A stretch of DNA of 64,000 bases, taken from assembly GCA_045631465.1 (NCBI GenBank), contig JAZQUV010000005.1, positions 38,863 through 102,862 on the forward strand, in the 5' to 3' direction. The notes under the pieces are model-generated. The model was not told the origin of the DNA and did no database searches. It was given only the letters and a program-made list of their open reading frames with translations. Shown here piece after piece: positions 17,995 to 26,704 of this stretch. The first letter of the stretch is position 1; every line of letters starts with the position of its first letter. The position numbers and the translations under genes are program-made. This DNA is from Aphodosoma sp045631465. GTDB lineage: Bacteria > Bacteroidota > Bacteroidia > Bacteroidales > Paludibacteraceae.

Positions 17995-19995
17995 ATGATG
18001 GAATATATAAACATACCAAATGTATCAGTGACAATTATCATAATTGTATTTGTAGTGTTTCTCTTGCAAGCACATAAAGTGCGTCGTTTATGTAAGCTTA
18101 TCGAAAAGACGAACAATAGCGACGATATATTGGGAGCATTATCAAATACTAAACTATCTGCTTTGAAAGAGGCTTATGAAAAAAGCATATGCATAGAGAT
18201 TACAGGAAAGAAACAAACTAACACGTTGGCATTTGAGTTTTTTTCTGAGTTTAGTACATGTAATGCACAAAGAATCAATTTGAGACTTCTTGATACTGCA
18301 TCAGGAACATTAGTAGGTTTAGGACTTTTAGGCACCTTTTTAGGATTAACAATAGGTATCAAGGATTTTGATAGTACTTCAACACAAACAATTCAAAAAA
18401 GTATTGAAATGTTGTTAGGAGGTATGGGTACTGCATTCCTCACTTCACTTGTTGGTATGTCTTTGTCTATAATTTACACAGTATTCGATAAATTTTGGAG
18501 AAATAGACTTTCCAAACATATATATGTATTGACAAATAAATTAGATTCAATATACTATATAGATGATAGAACATTAGACAATCTGAACGAAGAGGCTTTG
18601 GCGAACTCTATTTTATTAAGTATTAGAGAATTGGTGCAAAATGAAATCAGGATTGTAGTGGACACACTTAACAACAAATTAACATATCAGAATAGCGAAG
18701 GAGAGACGGTTATATTAGGAAATGCTATTCGAGAAATACTTAGTGAAAATATTCAACAGTCAACAGCCTTAAGATCTTTTTCTACAGACTTGGCTCTTGA
18801 ATTAAATAATGGTTTTGACGAAACATTGTCACGACAAATGCAACAAAAGATTCTACCATTAATGGAGAATGTTGATACGACGACTAAAGCTATAGTAGAG
18901 CATATCGACAAGATGGCAGAGCAGGTTTCTTCTCCTGCAACTGAAATGATTCAGAGCGTAGTAGATGAATTGAAGAATAGTATGACATCTATTATTAAAG
19001 AATTCAGTACAGGTCTTTCTGGTTCTGCAACCAATGAGTTGGAAAATTTAGCGTCACAACTTGGAACTGCAGCACAAGCAATGGCTGATTTTCCAAATAA
19101 TATGGCAAATATATCTTCAACATTGCAAGTTACTATTGAAGAAGTTAAATCAGCTGTATCAGAAATATCAAATACATCTGCAAATGCAAATTCTACTGCT
19201 ATGCAGCAGATGCAAGAGCAAATTACATTTGCAACTGGAGCAATTAGTAATGCTATATCAGAAGTAAAAGAAGTTATGGGTACTATTACTCAAACTTCTC
19301 AACAACAAAGTAATGAAATGGCTAATAAACTTGTTGATGCTGCAGAAAAGATGGGAACTTTCCTTAATGGAACTATATCAAGATTGTCAGCATCTGTCCA
19401 AGAGTCAATAGAAAACATTACAACTGATGTAAATAATAAACAAGCTGATCTTATTTCTTTGCAAGAAGATACTACTGCACAAACAAGAAAATTACTTGAA
19501 ACATTTAATGTTGGGTTGGAACGCTTAGAGAAGATGAATGAATATATTGCAGAAACAATGAATATGTTCCAACAAGCACAGGGTCAAATTTCAGGAAGTA
19601 CAGCACATTTGCAAACCATTACAGGAGATATGAAGTTAGCCACACAACTTTTCAATAGAAGTCAAGCTGAATATTCTACCAAGATGGAAGAAATGCAGCG
19701 TAATAGTCAAAGAGGTATTGACTCTCTTACTGCTCTTCTGAATAATACTGGTGAAATGTCTAATGATTATGTAGAAAAGTTTGAAATCATAAAGCAGGGT
19801 CTTGGTTCTATTTTTGCTCAGCTTCAACAAGGTTTGTCAGAATATAGTAGAACTGTACAAGCAACCACACAAAGATATCTTGATCAATATAGTACAAGCT
19901 TGACTAATACAACAGATGCCTTATCAAGTACGATACAACAACAAAATGAAGTTGTTGAAATGTTGGTTGAATCATTAAATTCACATAAACGCTGA
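17995..19995 (+). CDS. zorA: Zorya anti-phage system, membrane motor subunit ZorA
   Basis: 666 residues. A transmembrane helix at about 10-26, then a MotA/TolQ/ExbB-type pair of helices at about 102-122 (GTLVGLGLLGTFLGLTIG) and 143-164, followed by roughly 450 residues of coiled coil rich in Gln, Asn and Ser. Known ZorA proteins have this MotA-like head and long cytoplasmic tail; ZorA5-ZorB2 is a proton-driven inner-membrane motor that senses phage infection and is proposed to signal through the tail. The next three genes, in order and nearly touching, match zorB, zorC and zorD, making this a type I system. An alternative start at 17998 would remove one Met. The stop shares its last base with the zorB start. 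Confidence 0.93.
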   Translation: MMEYINIPNVSVTIIIIVFVVFLLQAHKVRRLCKLIEKTNNSDDILGALSNTKLSALKEAYEKSICIEITGKKQTNTLAFEFFSEFSTCNAQRINLRLLDTASGTLVGLGLLGTFLGLTIGIKDFDSTSTQTIQKSIEMLLGGMGTAFLTSLVGMSLSIIYTVFDKFWRNRLSKHIYVLTNKLDSIYYIDDRTLDNLNEEALANSILLSIRELVQNEIRIVVDTLNNKLTYQNSEGETVILGNAIREILSENIQQSTALRSFSTDLALELNNGFDETLSRQMQQKILPLMENVDTTTKAIVEHIDKMAEQVSSPATEMIQSVVDELKNSMTSIIKEFSTGLSGSATNELENLASQLGTAAQAMADFPNNMANISSTLQVTIEEVKSAVSEISNTSANANSTAMQQMQEQITFATGAISNAISEVKEVMGTITQTSQQQSNEMANKLVDAAEKMGTFLNGTISRLSASVQESIENITTDVNNKQADLISLQEDTTAQTRKLLETFNVGLERLEKMNEYIAETMNMFQQAQGQISGSTAHLQTITGDMKLATQLFNRSQAEYSTKMEEMQRNSQRGIDSLTALLNNTGEMSNDYVEKFEIIKQGLGSIFAQLQQGLSEYSRTVQATTQRYLDQYSTSLTNTTDALSSTIQQQNEVVEMLVESLNSHKR

Positions 19996-20684
19996 TGAAA
20001 AAAAAGAATGTTACATACGAAGAAAGAGAAGAAAATGCTTTTGCTCTTTCAACGGGAGATTTGATGGCAGGGCTTCTTTTTATCTTTATCTTGTTGCTTA
20101 TGAGTGCCATGTTACAGGTGCAAGAAAAGGCAGAACAAGATGAAGAGATTGTGAAAAAGTATGACCAGATTAAAACACAGTTATATATAGATCTTCAGGA
20201 AGAATTTAAAGAAGACTTGACTGTATGGAGAGCAACTATTGATTCAACATTATGTATAAGATTTCAAGAACCGTCGATGTTGTTTGATAACAACCAAGCT
20301 TACTTAAAACCAAGATTTAAAGAAATTCTTAATGACTTTTTCCCTAGGTATATTAAAGTGTTGAATAGGAAAGAGTATAGAGACAATATCGTAGAAATCA
20401 GAATTGAAGGACATACCGATAGTAATGGAGAATACTTTCATAACATGGAATTGTCTCAGAATAGAACCAGAACTGTTCTTCAATATTGTTTCGGGCTGAT
20501 GGATAGCAACGAAGCGGATTGGGCAAAGGGGTTGATTACTGCAAACGGCTTATCTTCAAGTCAGCCCATTTTAATAAATGGTGTAGAAAATAAAGATTTA
20601 TCAAGAAGAGTAGAATTTAGAGTAAGAACCAATGCTGAAAAGCAATTGGAAGAAATAGCAGATAAAAGATTTCATAAAGAATGA
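19995..20684 (+). CDS. zorB: Zorya system subunit ZorB (MotB/OmpA-like stator)
   Basis: 229 residues: a single transmembrane helix (about 23-42) preceded by Asp22 in STGDLMAGLLF, the position of the proton-carrying Asp of MotB-type stators, then a linker and an OmpA-like peptidoglycan-binding domain (EGHTDSNG at 138-145, Arg157 in SQNRTR). With ZorA it should form a membrane-anchored ion-driven motor. The overlap with zorC is 4 bp (ATGA) and with zorA 1 bp, indicating translational coupling. Confidence 0.93.
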   Translation: MKKKNVTYEEREENAFALSTGDLMAGLLFIFILLLMSAMLQVQEKAEQDEEIVKKYDQIKTQLYIDLQEEFKEDLTVWRATIDSTLCIRFQEPSMLFDNNQAYLKPRFKEILNDFFPRYIKVLNRKEYRDNIVEIRIEGHTDSNGEYFHNMELSQNRTRTVLQYCFGLMDSNEADWAKGLITANGLSSSQPILINGVENKDLSRRVEFRVRTNAEKQLEEIADKRFHKE

Positions 20685-22552
20685 ACGATATATACAGTCT
20701 TCTAAACATTAATTCGGGCGTAATCCAGGATTATCCGCTTTTAGCTAATAGAGTTGTAGACCACCAAATAGAAAAGGTGATAAATAGTAATATTGGAAAG
20801 CTTAAGCTGATAGAAGATTGTATGCTTATTGACAAAGGAATTGAAATCCCGAAACGTTCTATAGATGAAGTTATTTGTAAAGTAATTCGCTTGTCTAAAC
20901 AAAACGACAGTTCATTCGAAAATTGGACAATTCGTGAACTTCGTATTGTTTCATATTATTTGATGAAGTTACGCAATAATTCTACAGACTATTACTTTGC
21001 ATTGAATTTATTGGATAACAATTGGAGAAATATATACTTCAATGGACTTATATTCTATTTAATGAATGCATGGAATTCCATTGAAGCAGAATATCGTGAT
21101 GCAACAAGTAAACTCGTCACCAAGAAGTTAAGGGGATACACTGGCAACAATAAAAGATATAAGCATTTAAAAAATCATACTGATTTATTTGAGAAAGCTG
21201 GACCAATTCGTATGGCTGCAATTATATCTGCGAAGAAAATGAAGTTAATTGATGCTCCAATCATTCTGGGCTTCAAGAAATCTATTTTTAAACAGTCATA
21301 TTTTTCTGATGTAATAATCAAATATATAGAAAGTAATAATATTAATGATCTTGATTATATAGAGGAAATATTAGAATTTCACGATTTAGACAGAACCAAG
21401 AAATTATTGTTTGCAAATCTCGTAGAAAAAGCAGACAAAATTGGTGATGGACTTAATCGTTCAATTTTATGTAGATATATAAATCGTATTCTGGGTGATG
21501 TCACATTAGTATCAACATGGGCTCCATTTGCTGGAGCAACATATGCCGAAGCTGAAAAACTCAAGCGAACGATGAAACTTGTTAATATGTGGTTCGCACA
21601 ACAAATTATTGAGGTATTCTTTGAGGTGTGTGTTCAAGATAGAGATAGAAAAAATTTCTGGCTCAAATATGTTCAATATGTCAGCGGATTTAAGATTGTT
21701 GGTTCAACAGCGATTAAATGTCTGTTGCAGAACAATAGTAAAATTGGCGGCATGTTCTTGAAACATTTCATAGAAACAAACCAATATTCCTCTCAAACCG
21801 CAGCACTAGTTTTGTTTATTAAAAATAAAATGATTGTTGAGTTCTCGGATACTGGTGCATTATATGTGTACAATCAAAACCATAATCAAGTTAAATTGAT
21901 TACTTCACGACAGAGAGGTCTTAATTCAACTAATGATCTTAAGATTCCTTCAATGCAAATGCTCATTGAAATATCTGAATGGGGCTTTTTATATTTAAAC
22001 GAGGAAGGACGAATGCACCATCGAGGTCATTGGCAATCACGTCTGAGCAGTTGGTTACAGAAGATAGTTCTTTCAAGTGATAATACTAACATTTCATTTA
22101 TAGATTTAAAAGATGATGATATCTTCAAAGAGACCCCTCTTCCTAATGAAGAAGATGTTTCATTAGAAGATAATTTTGAGGAGCTAAATAAAGCGGAAGA
22201 GATTAACCGCCAAGAAGGACCAAATTTTGACATTATAATCTATGAAAATAATGTCAAAATTAAAATATATAGTAAATGGGTAGATAATGTCAGGGTAGTA
22301 GCTAATGACAAAGGCTTTTATGTGAACAAAGTATCAAGTTCGCAATTTGCCAAAATAAAAAAAATGCTACCAGGACAACGCCCTATAGGAAGTATTTGGA
22401 TAAAACGCACCAATAATCCAGAATGGAGTGAAATAGTACATTTCTATAATGGCGCAGAGATTTGCATTGGATACATGAAGCAAGTTCCGTCAGGAATTTT
22501 ATATAAAGAGACAATAATTCAACAAAATAGTAAAATAATAGACTTTAAGTAA
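20681..22552 (+). CDS. zorC: Zorya system effector component ZorC
   Basis: 623 residues, mostly helical, with a region around 290-345 resembling the EH_signature domain that defines ZorC (WAPFAGATYAEAEKL, then DRKNFWLKYVQYVSG). The acidic stretch around 490-510 is followed by a C-terminal beta-rich domain. In type I Zorya, ZorC acts with ZorD downstream of the ZorAB motor and is reported to bind DNA. Position between zorB and zorD, without gaps, fixes the assignment even though sequence conservation in this family is low. Confidence 0.88.
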   Translation: MNDIYSLLNINSGVIQDYPLLANRVVDHQIEKVINSNIGKLKLIEDCMLIDKGIEIPKRSIDEVICKVIRLSKQNDSSFENWTIRELRIVSYYLMKLRNNSTDYYFALNLLDNNWRNIYFNGLIFYLMNAWNSIEAEYRDATSKLVTKKLRGYTGNNKRYKHLKNHTDLFEKAGPIRMAAIISAKKMKLIDAPIILGFKKSIFKQSYFSDVIIKYIESNNINDLDYIEEILEFHDLDRTKKLLFANLVEKADKIGDGLNRSILCRYINRILGDVTLVSTWAPFAGATYAEAEKLKRTMKLVNMWFAQQIIEVFFEVCVQDRDRKNFWLKYVQYVSGFKIVGSTAIKCLLQNNSKIGGMFLKHFIETNQYSSQTAALVLFIKNKMIVEFSDTGALYVYNQNHNQVKLITSRQRGLNSTNDLKIPSMQMLIEISEWGFLYLNEEGRMHHRGHWQSRLSSWLQKIVLSSDNTNISFIDLKDDDIFKETPLPNEEDVSLEDNFEELNKAEEINRQEGPNFDIIIYENNVKIKIYSKWVDNVRVVANDKGFYVNKVSSSQFAKIKKMLPGQRPIGSIWIKRTNNPEWSEIVHFYNGAEICIGYMKQVPSGILYKETIIQQNSKIIDFK

Positions 22553-22553
22553 T

Positions 22554-25307
22554 ATGTTGAATTTAAATATTAATAGCCAAGGATTGGTGTTTACTGTCAA
22601 TATTGATGGTCATGATATACACTTTAAAGAATGGTGTGCAACAGATGATTGCATATATTATCTTCCATTAGCAACAATGGTTGACAATGGTTATGCTAAA
22701 TATTCAAGGAATGAATGTATCGTTCCGTTTGAGAACATATATTATCTTGACGATGATGATAAAATATTGTTAGGCATTCCAGATAATTATGACAAATCTA
22801 TGCGTTTGCGAAGTGAAGGCTTATTGAATTCTAGTGAGTTTAAGTATAAATTGGAATTTTTAAGTCATGTGCCAGATGGTGATTTACTTGTATATGAACG
22901 AGGAGAAAATATTATTATAATCAATGGTGAAAAATATCTGCTTAATGAAATTCAATATGAATTAGTTAAACAGATAGAAGACTTCAACTCAAAAGAACAA
23001 CAAGAAAAAACTACGGATTTCAATTTGCGTTGTTTTGCAACAATCAAGGATCTTGCAATTAAATCAAACTGCCAACTTGATAGTTATCTACAAAATGAAA
23101 ATGTGTATGTTCCAGAAAAAATTAAGATTGAAGTGGGACATGATGAATTAGGTTATACAATTGATCCTTCAGTAGAAATTGAAGAAAATGAAAAATTCAA
23201 AAACACATTTGACAAAATGAGAAAAGTACAAGGAGTGTATCCTGTACAACGAGAAAATGGAGAACGTGTTAGAGTTGTTTTAAGTCCAGAACAAAAAAAT
23301 AATTTGGATTACATAAAGAAAACTGGTGGAAGACATAAAACAGAGGCAGAAATAAAAGAAATCATAAATCATCCAACTGAATATTTTGATCCAGATTCTT
23401 TTGATTTATCGGAGCTTTATAGTGATCGAGTTATAGAAATAGGTGTATATAAACCCAAATTCTACCCTTTTATATGCCCATATAAATCTTGCTGGATTGT
23501 AGGTGCGACAATTGAGACTCCAGAAAATGGTACAGCCAGAATAACTATTGAAAATGAAGAAGAACTTTCATTATTAAATAAAGTTATTGAAACGGCTATT
23601 GAGAATAATGAGTCAAACGTTGAATTTAAAGATTGCATTCTTGATTTAGAAGATGCGAGGTTTTTGGTCGAAACAGCAAAAAAGCAATTCCAGCAACCTA
23701 ATAAACCAATAGAATTCGATGATAATTATAATGCAAGAAAGGTTCTTATTATAGAAGAAAATGCAGAAGACTTGGGTTTTGCTACTAAAGAGAGAGTTAT
23801 TGAAAAAGGTGATAAGTATACACTATTTAAGAATCCATATCTTAAGGAAGGTTTTAATCTTAAAACACATCAAGAAGAAGGGGTAGCATGGTTACAACAT
23901 TTATATAAAAGCAAAGCAAGCGGCTGCTTAATGGCAGATGATATGGGATTGGGTAAAACCCTACAAATTTTATATTTTATAGATTGGCATTCAAGAAAAT
24001 ATCCAAATCACAAACCATATCTAATTATTGCACCTGTTTCATTGCTAGAAAACTGGGAGAATGAATATAATAGGTTCTTCAAGTCTCCTCGAATGAATAT
24101 TAACAGATTAACTTCCCGAGATATACCGCGTCAATTTAATAAATCTGTTGTAGACATGATGCAAGGTATGGATATAATATTGACAAATTATGAGTCCTTA
24201 CGTATATCGCAACTGAATTTTTGTGCTGTTGAATTTGACATTGTGGCATTAGACGAAGCACAAAAAATCAAATCACCAGGAACACTTGTTACAAATGCAG
24301 CAAAAGCTCTTAAAAGCGACTTTAAGATAGCAATGACTGGAACACCTGTCGAAAATACACTATTAGATTTATGGTGCATTATGGATTTTTGTGTCCCTGG
24401 ATTATTAGGAAATGCTAAGTCTTTTGCATCTAAATATCAAAATCCTCTAAAGGAAGAAGATGCTGATATTGTTGCATTAGGTAATGAAGTTCATGAGAAA
24501 CTAGGCATATATTTTATGCGAAGACTCAAGAAAGATGCAGCAAAAGATCTTCCTGAAAAAATAGAATTGAAACAAGAAGTACAAATGCCTAACATTCAAG
24601 AAAGTACTTATGTAAATGTTGTCAATAACTACGTTTCAGGTAAGCAGCCGAATATGTTGTTGACAATTATGGACATACGCGAAGTATCTGAACATCCATA
24701 TCTATATGATTCCACACTTCCTAATCATGATTCTATAAAATTGGTAGAAACATCAGCTCGTTTGCAGGCGACAATCTCATTTTTAGATAGAATAAAGTCT
24801 AAGAATGAGAAAGTCATAATCTTTGCAGAACGAAAAGAAACACAGAAAATGTTGCAGCGTATATGCATGGAAAGATATGGTTTTGTGTCAAAGATTATTA
24901 ATGGAGATACTCCTACTATTACAATTAGAAGTACAAATAATAATCAATCACGTCAGGCAGCCATAGATGATTTTCAATCTCAACAAGGCTTTAATGCAAT
25001 AATCATGTCTCCTATTGCTGCTGGTATGGGTTTGAATGTGACGGCTGCTAATCATGTAATACATTATAGCAGACATTGGAATCCTGCAAAGGAAAGTCAG
25101 GCAACTGACCGTGCATATCGAATTGGGCAAACAAAAGATGTATTTGTATACTATCCAATGGCAATAAGTAGTAATTTTAAGTCTTTTGATCAAACACTTG
25201 ATGAATTGCTAAATCGTAAAATATCATTAGCAACTTCTACAATATTCCCAACTGAACGAGTGGAAGTTAAACAAGAAGAACTGGGACAAATGCTTTTTAA
25301 TATTTAA
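22554..25307 (+). CDS. zorD: Zorya system helicase/nuclease ZorD (SNF2 family)
   Basis: 917 residues. The N-terminal half (1-430) is a family-specific region; residues about 440-900 form a SNF2 superfamily 2 ATPase: Walker A in MADDMGLGKT (about 460-469), Walker B DEAQ (about 567-570), motif III 'MTGTPVEN', and the C-terminal lobe with 'GMGLNVTAANHVIHYSRHWNP' broken into motif V and motif VI 'ATDRAYRIGQ'. ZorD is the presumed effector that degrades or blocks phage DNA. The start is 1 bp after the zorC stop. All key ATPase residues are intact, so the system looks functional. Confidence 0.92.
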   Translation: MLNLNINSQGLVFTVNIDGHDIHFKEWCATDDCIYYLPLATMVDNGYAKYSRNECIVPFENIYYLDDDDKILLGIPDNYDKSMRLRSEGLLNSSEFKYKLEFLSHVPDGDLLVYERGENIIIINGEKYLLNEIQYELVKQIEDFNSKEQQEKTTDFNLRCFATIKDLAIKSNCQLDSYLQNENVYVPEKIKIEVGHDELGYTIDPSVEIEENEKFKNTFDKMRKVQGVYPVQRENGERVRVVLSPEQKNNLDYIKKTGGRHKTEAEIKEIINHPTEYFDPDSFDLSELYSDRVIEIGVYKPKFYPFICPYKSCWIVGATIETPENGTARITIENEEELSLLNKVIETAIENNESNVEFKDCILDLEDARFLVETAKKQFQQPNKPIEFDDNYNARKVLIIEENAEDLGFATKERVIEKGDKYTLFKNPYLKEGFNLKTHQEEGVAWLQHLYKSKASGCLMADDMGLGKTLQILYFIDWHSRKYPNHKPYLIIAPVSLLENWENEYNRFFKSPRMNINRLTSRDIPRQFNKSVVDMMQGMDIILTNYESLRISQLNFCAVEFDIVALDEAQKIKSPGTLVTNAAKALKSDFKIAMTGTPVENTLLDLWCIMDFCVPGLLGNAKSFASKYQNPLKEEDADIVALGNEVHEKLGIYFMRRLKKDAAKDLPEKIELKQEVQMPNIQESTYVNVVNNYVSGKQPNMLLTIMDIREVSEHPYLYDSTLPNHDSIKLVETSARLQATISFLDRIKSKNEKVIIFAERKETQKMLQRICMERYGFVSKIINGDTPTITIRSTNNNQSRQAAIDDFQSQQGFNAIIMSPIAAGMGLNVTAANHVIHYSRHWNPAKESQATDRAYRIGQTKDVFVYYPMAISSNFKSFDQTLDELLNRKISLATSTIFPTERVEVKQEELGQMLFNI

Positions 25308-25330
25308 TGAATAGATAAAATATTAAAAAT

Positions 25331-25373
25331 AAAACCGATTAACTCACAAAATAGATGAGTTGGTCGGTTTTTA
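25331..25373 (+). terminator. Terminator after the Zorya operon
   Basis: AAAACCGA...AACTCA pairs with TGAGTT...TCGGTTTT around a 9-nt loop, and ends in TTTTT. It starts 24 bp after the zorD stop. Confidence 0.85.
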
Positions 25374-25534
25374 TGTGTATAGATGAATTATTTAAATTTG
25401 AAAATTAAAACTTGCGAAGTTGCGAATTTCGAACTTCGTAAGTTCGCAAGTTTCATTCTCCATTTTTCATTCCAAATACCCACTCTCATTGTGTACTACC
25501 CAACAGCGACCTTCAAGCAACCTTCAAGCGAGAA

Positions 25535-25600
25535 AACCTCCATATTAGTGAGCGCAAAATACACATCCACAATGTGTGTTTTGCCGAGCGTGTGGAGGTT
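25535..25600. repeat. Large two-part stem-loop
   Basis: Outer arms AACCTCCA (25535-25542) and TGGAGGTT (25593-25600); inner arms CAAAATACACAT (25555-25566) and ATGTGTGTTTTG (25572-25583). Partial echoes of both arms (CCTCCA, CACAATGTGTAT) follow at 25619-25651. Confidence 0.7.
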
Positions 25601-25972
25601 CATGACCGAAGGAAATAAACCTCCACGATGAACAACCACTCACAATGTGTATTCACTTCTCAAATCTACTCCGACTAATTTGTCCTATTTGACTAAAAAA
25701 CACACTTTGCGTCTTGCGTCTTTGAATTTGTCAGTCTATAAATCAAAAAATAAAATAGACTAAAACTGCAAACTGCAAGACGCAAATTGTATTTGCAGTT
25801 TGCAGTTTGCGCCTTTTTAGGAGTTATTATTGTGTAATATTTTGATATTCAGTGATTAGTATTTTGTGCTACTTTGAAAAAATGCTGTTTTATAGTGAAA
25901 AAATGCTTAAAAAAATGGATAAAATACTGTTTTTGGGGGAATCAAAGTAGTGCTTTGCCTCAATTTGGAAGC

Positions 25973-26007
25973 AATTACACAAAAAGTGTTACACTTTTTG
26001 TGTAATT
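25973..26007. terminator. Perfect 16-bp stem-loop, possible bidirectional terminator
   Basis: AATTACACAAAAAGTG and its exact inverse flank a 3-nt loop (TTA). It lies between two converging transcription units; the flanking T-run is weak. Confidence 0.55.
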
Positions 26008-26033
26008 TGTTTTATCATAGCTCTAAAAAAATA

Positions 26034-26070
26034 AGCCCACAAACGTCAAATTATTATGCGTTTGTGGGCT
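26034..26070 (-). terminator. Terminator of the metal locus (bidirectional type)
   Basis: Perfect 12-bp stem AGCCCACAAACG/CGTTTGTGGGCT; on the minus strand it is followed by a run of T residues (A-run 26025-26031 on the plus strand). It ends 24 bp from the HMA gene's stop. Confidence 0.8.
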
Positions 26071-26093
26071 CGTTTTATCTATAAATCTATTTT

Positions 26094-26441
26094 TTAGTGT
26101 TTGTGACCGTGGTCGTGACCATGGTGGTGATGGTCGTGGTTGCACTCTACGTGTTCGCCTTCTTTCAACTCTTTTGATTCGTATTTGATATATTTCATGA
26201 GAGCAGCTTGAAGTTTTTCAACGTTAGTACGTTTATCTTCATAAATGATTGTAACTGTGCGGTGAGCCACATCGAAATCTAGTTTTTTCACACCACGTTC
26301 ATATGCCAACACATTTTCAACTTTACCTTTACAGTTGTCGCATTCCATTTCAGGAACATAGAGGCGTACTGTTTGTTTTTCTGCCATTACGGCTACCGAG
26401 ATACCTGCAGCAAGAGCAAGTGTAAGAAATACTTTTTTCAT
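26094..26441 (-). CDS. Exported heavy-metal-associated (HMA) domain protein
   Basis: 115 residues: signal peptide about 1-20 (ends VMA), then a ferredoxin-like HMA domain with the metal-binding motif MECDNC (Cys34, Cys37), and a His-rich tail (about 99-115, alternating His, Gly and Asp). HMA domains bind Cu(I) or Zn(II); the export signal puts this one in the periplasm or on the outer membrane. Together with the upstream TonB receptor and the Cys/His-rich exported protein it probably handles copper or zinc uptake or detoxification. The last gene of the presumed operon, separated from the receptor gene by a 263-bp repeat-bearing gap. Confidence 0.88.
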   Translation of the reverse strand: MKKVFLTLALAAGISVAVMAEKQTVRLYVPEMECDNCKGKVENVLAYERGVKKLDFDVAHRTVTIIYEDKRTNVEKLQAALMKYIKYESKELKEGEHVECNHDHHHHGHDHGHKH

Positions 26442-26458
26442 ATTTTAGAGTTTGTAGA

Positions 26459-26479
26459 GGACACGCCAATGCCGTGTCC
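26459..26479. repeat. Short palindromic repeat GGACACG...CGTGTCC
   Basis: A 7-bp perfect inverted repeat preceded by GTAGA; same design as the GAGACGC palindrome at 40316-40337 and the palindrome inside dinB at 45305-45325. Confidence 0.6.
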
Positions 26480-26633
26480 GTTAGTTATTATTAAATTTAT
26501 CTGTTTGTCTAATTAGACCAACTTAGTCAAGTTTGGTTTAATTTTCATGAGAAACAAGAGCAATCAAACTCTCATGCCATTAAAAATTCTCAACTCTCAA
26601 TTCTCAATTCTCAATTACTCCCTTCATTCGTGA

Positions 26634-26695
26634 TTTTTGCTTCGCTCAGCATAGCTCAAGCAAGCTTGGCTCTGCTTTCGCTTGTCGCAAAAATT
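26634..26695. repeat. Dispersed 60-bp hairpin repeat, copy A
   Basis: Begins TTTTTGCTTCGCT and ends TCGCAAAAA, with a core containing AAGCAAGCTTG and CTCTGC. Related copies lie at 33301-33360, 38539-38595 and 45119-45180. It is preceded (26586-26614) by TCTCAATT repeats. Confidence 0.75.
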
Positions 26696-26704
26696 CCTCA
26701 TTCC

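Larger units (their letters stand above)
25374..26033. other. Hairpin-rich gene-free region between zorD and the HMA gene
   Basis: About 660 bp without a credible gene. It contains an inverted repeat AACTTGCGAA/TTCGCAAGTT (25409-25418 and 25443-25452), a copy of the CCTTCAAGCAACC motif at 25509, a large hairpin at 25535-25600, paired GCAAACTGCA-type repeats near 25767-25813, and a 16-bp perfect stem at 25973-26007. It resembles a graveyard of intergenic repeats rather than a decayed gene. Confidence 0.6.

Noticed and set aside
25383..25631. 82-codon open frame after zorD
   Set aside because: It is built from hairpins and repeats and has no coding character.
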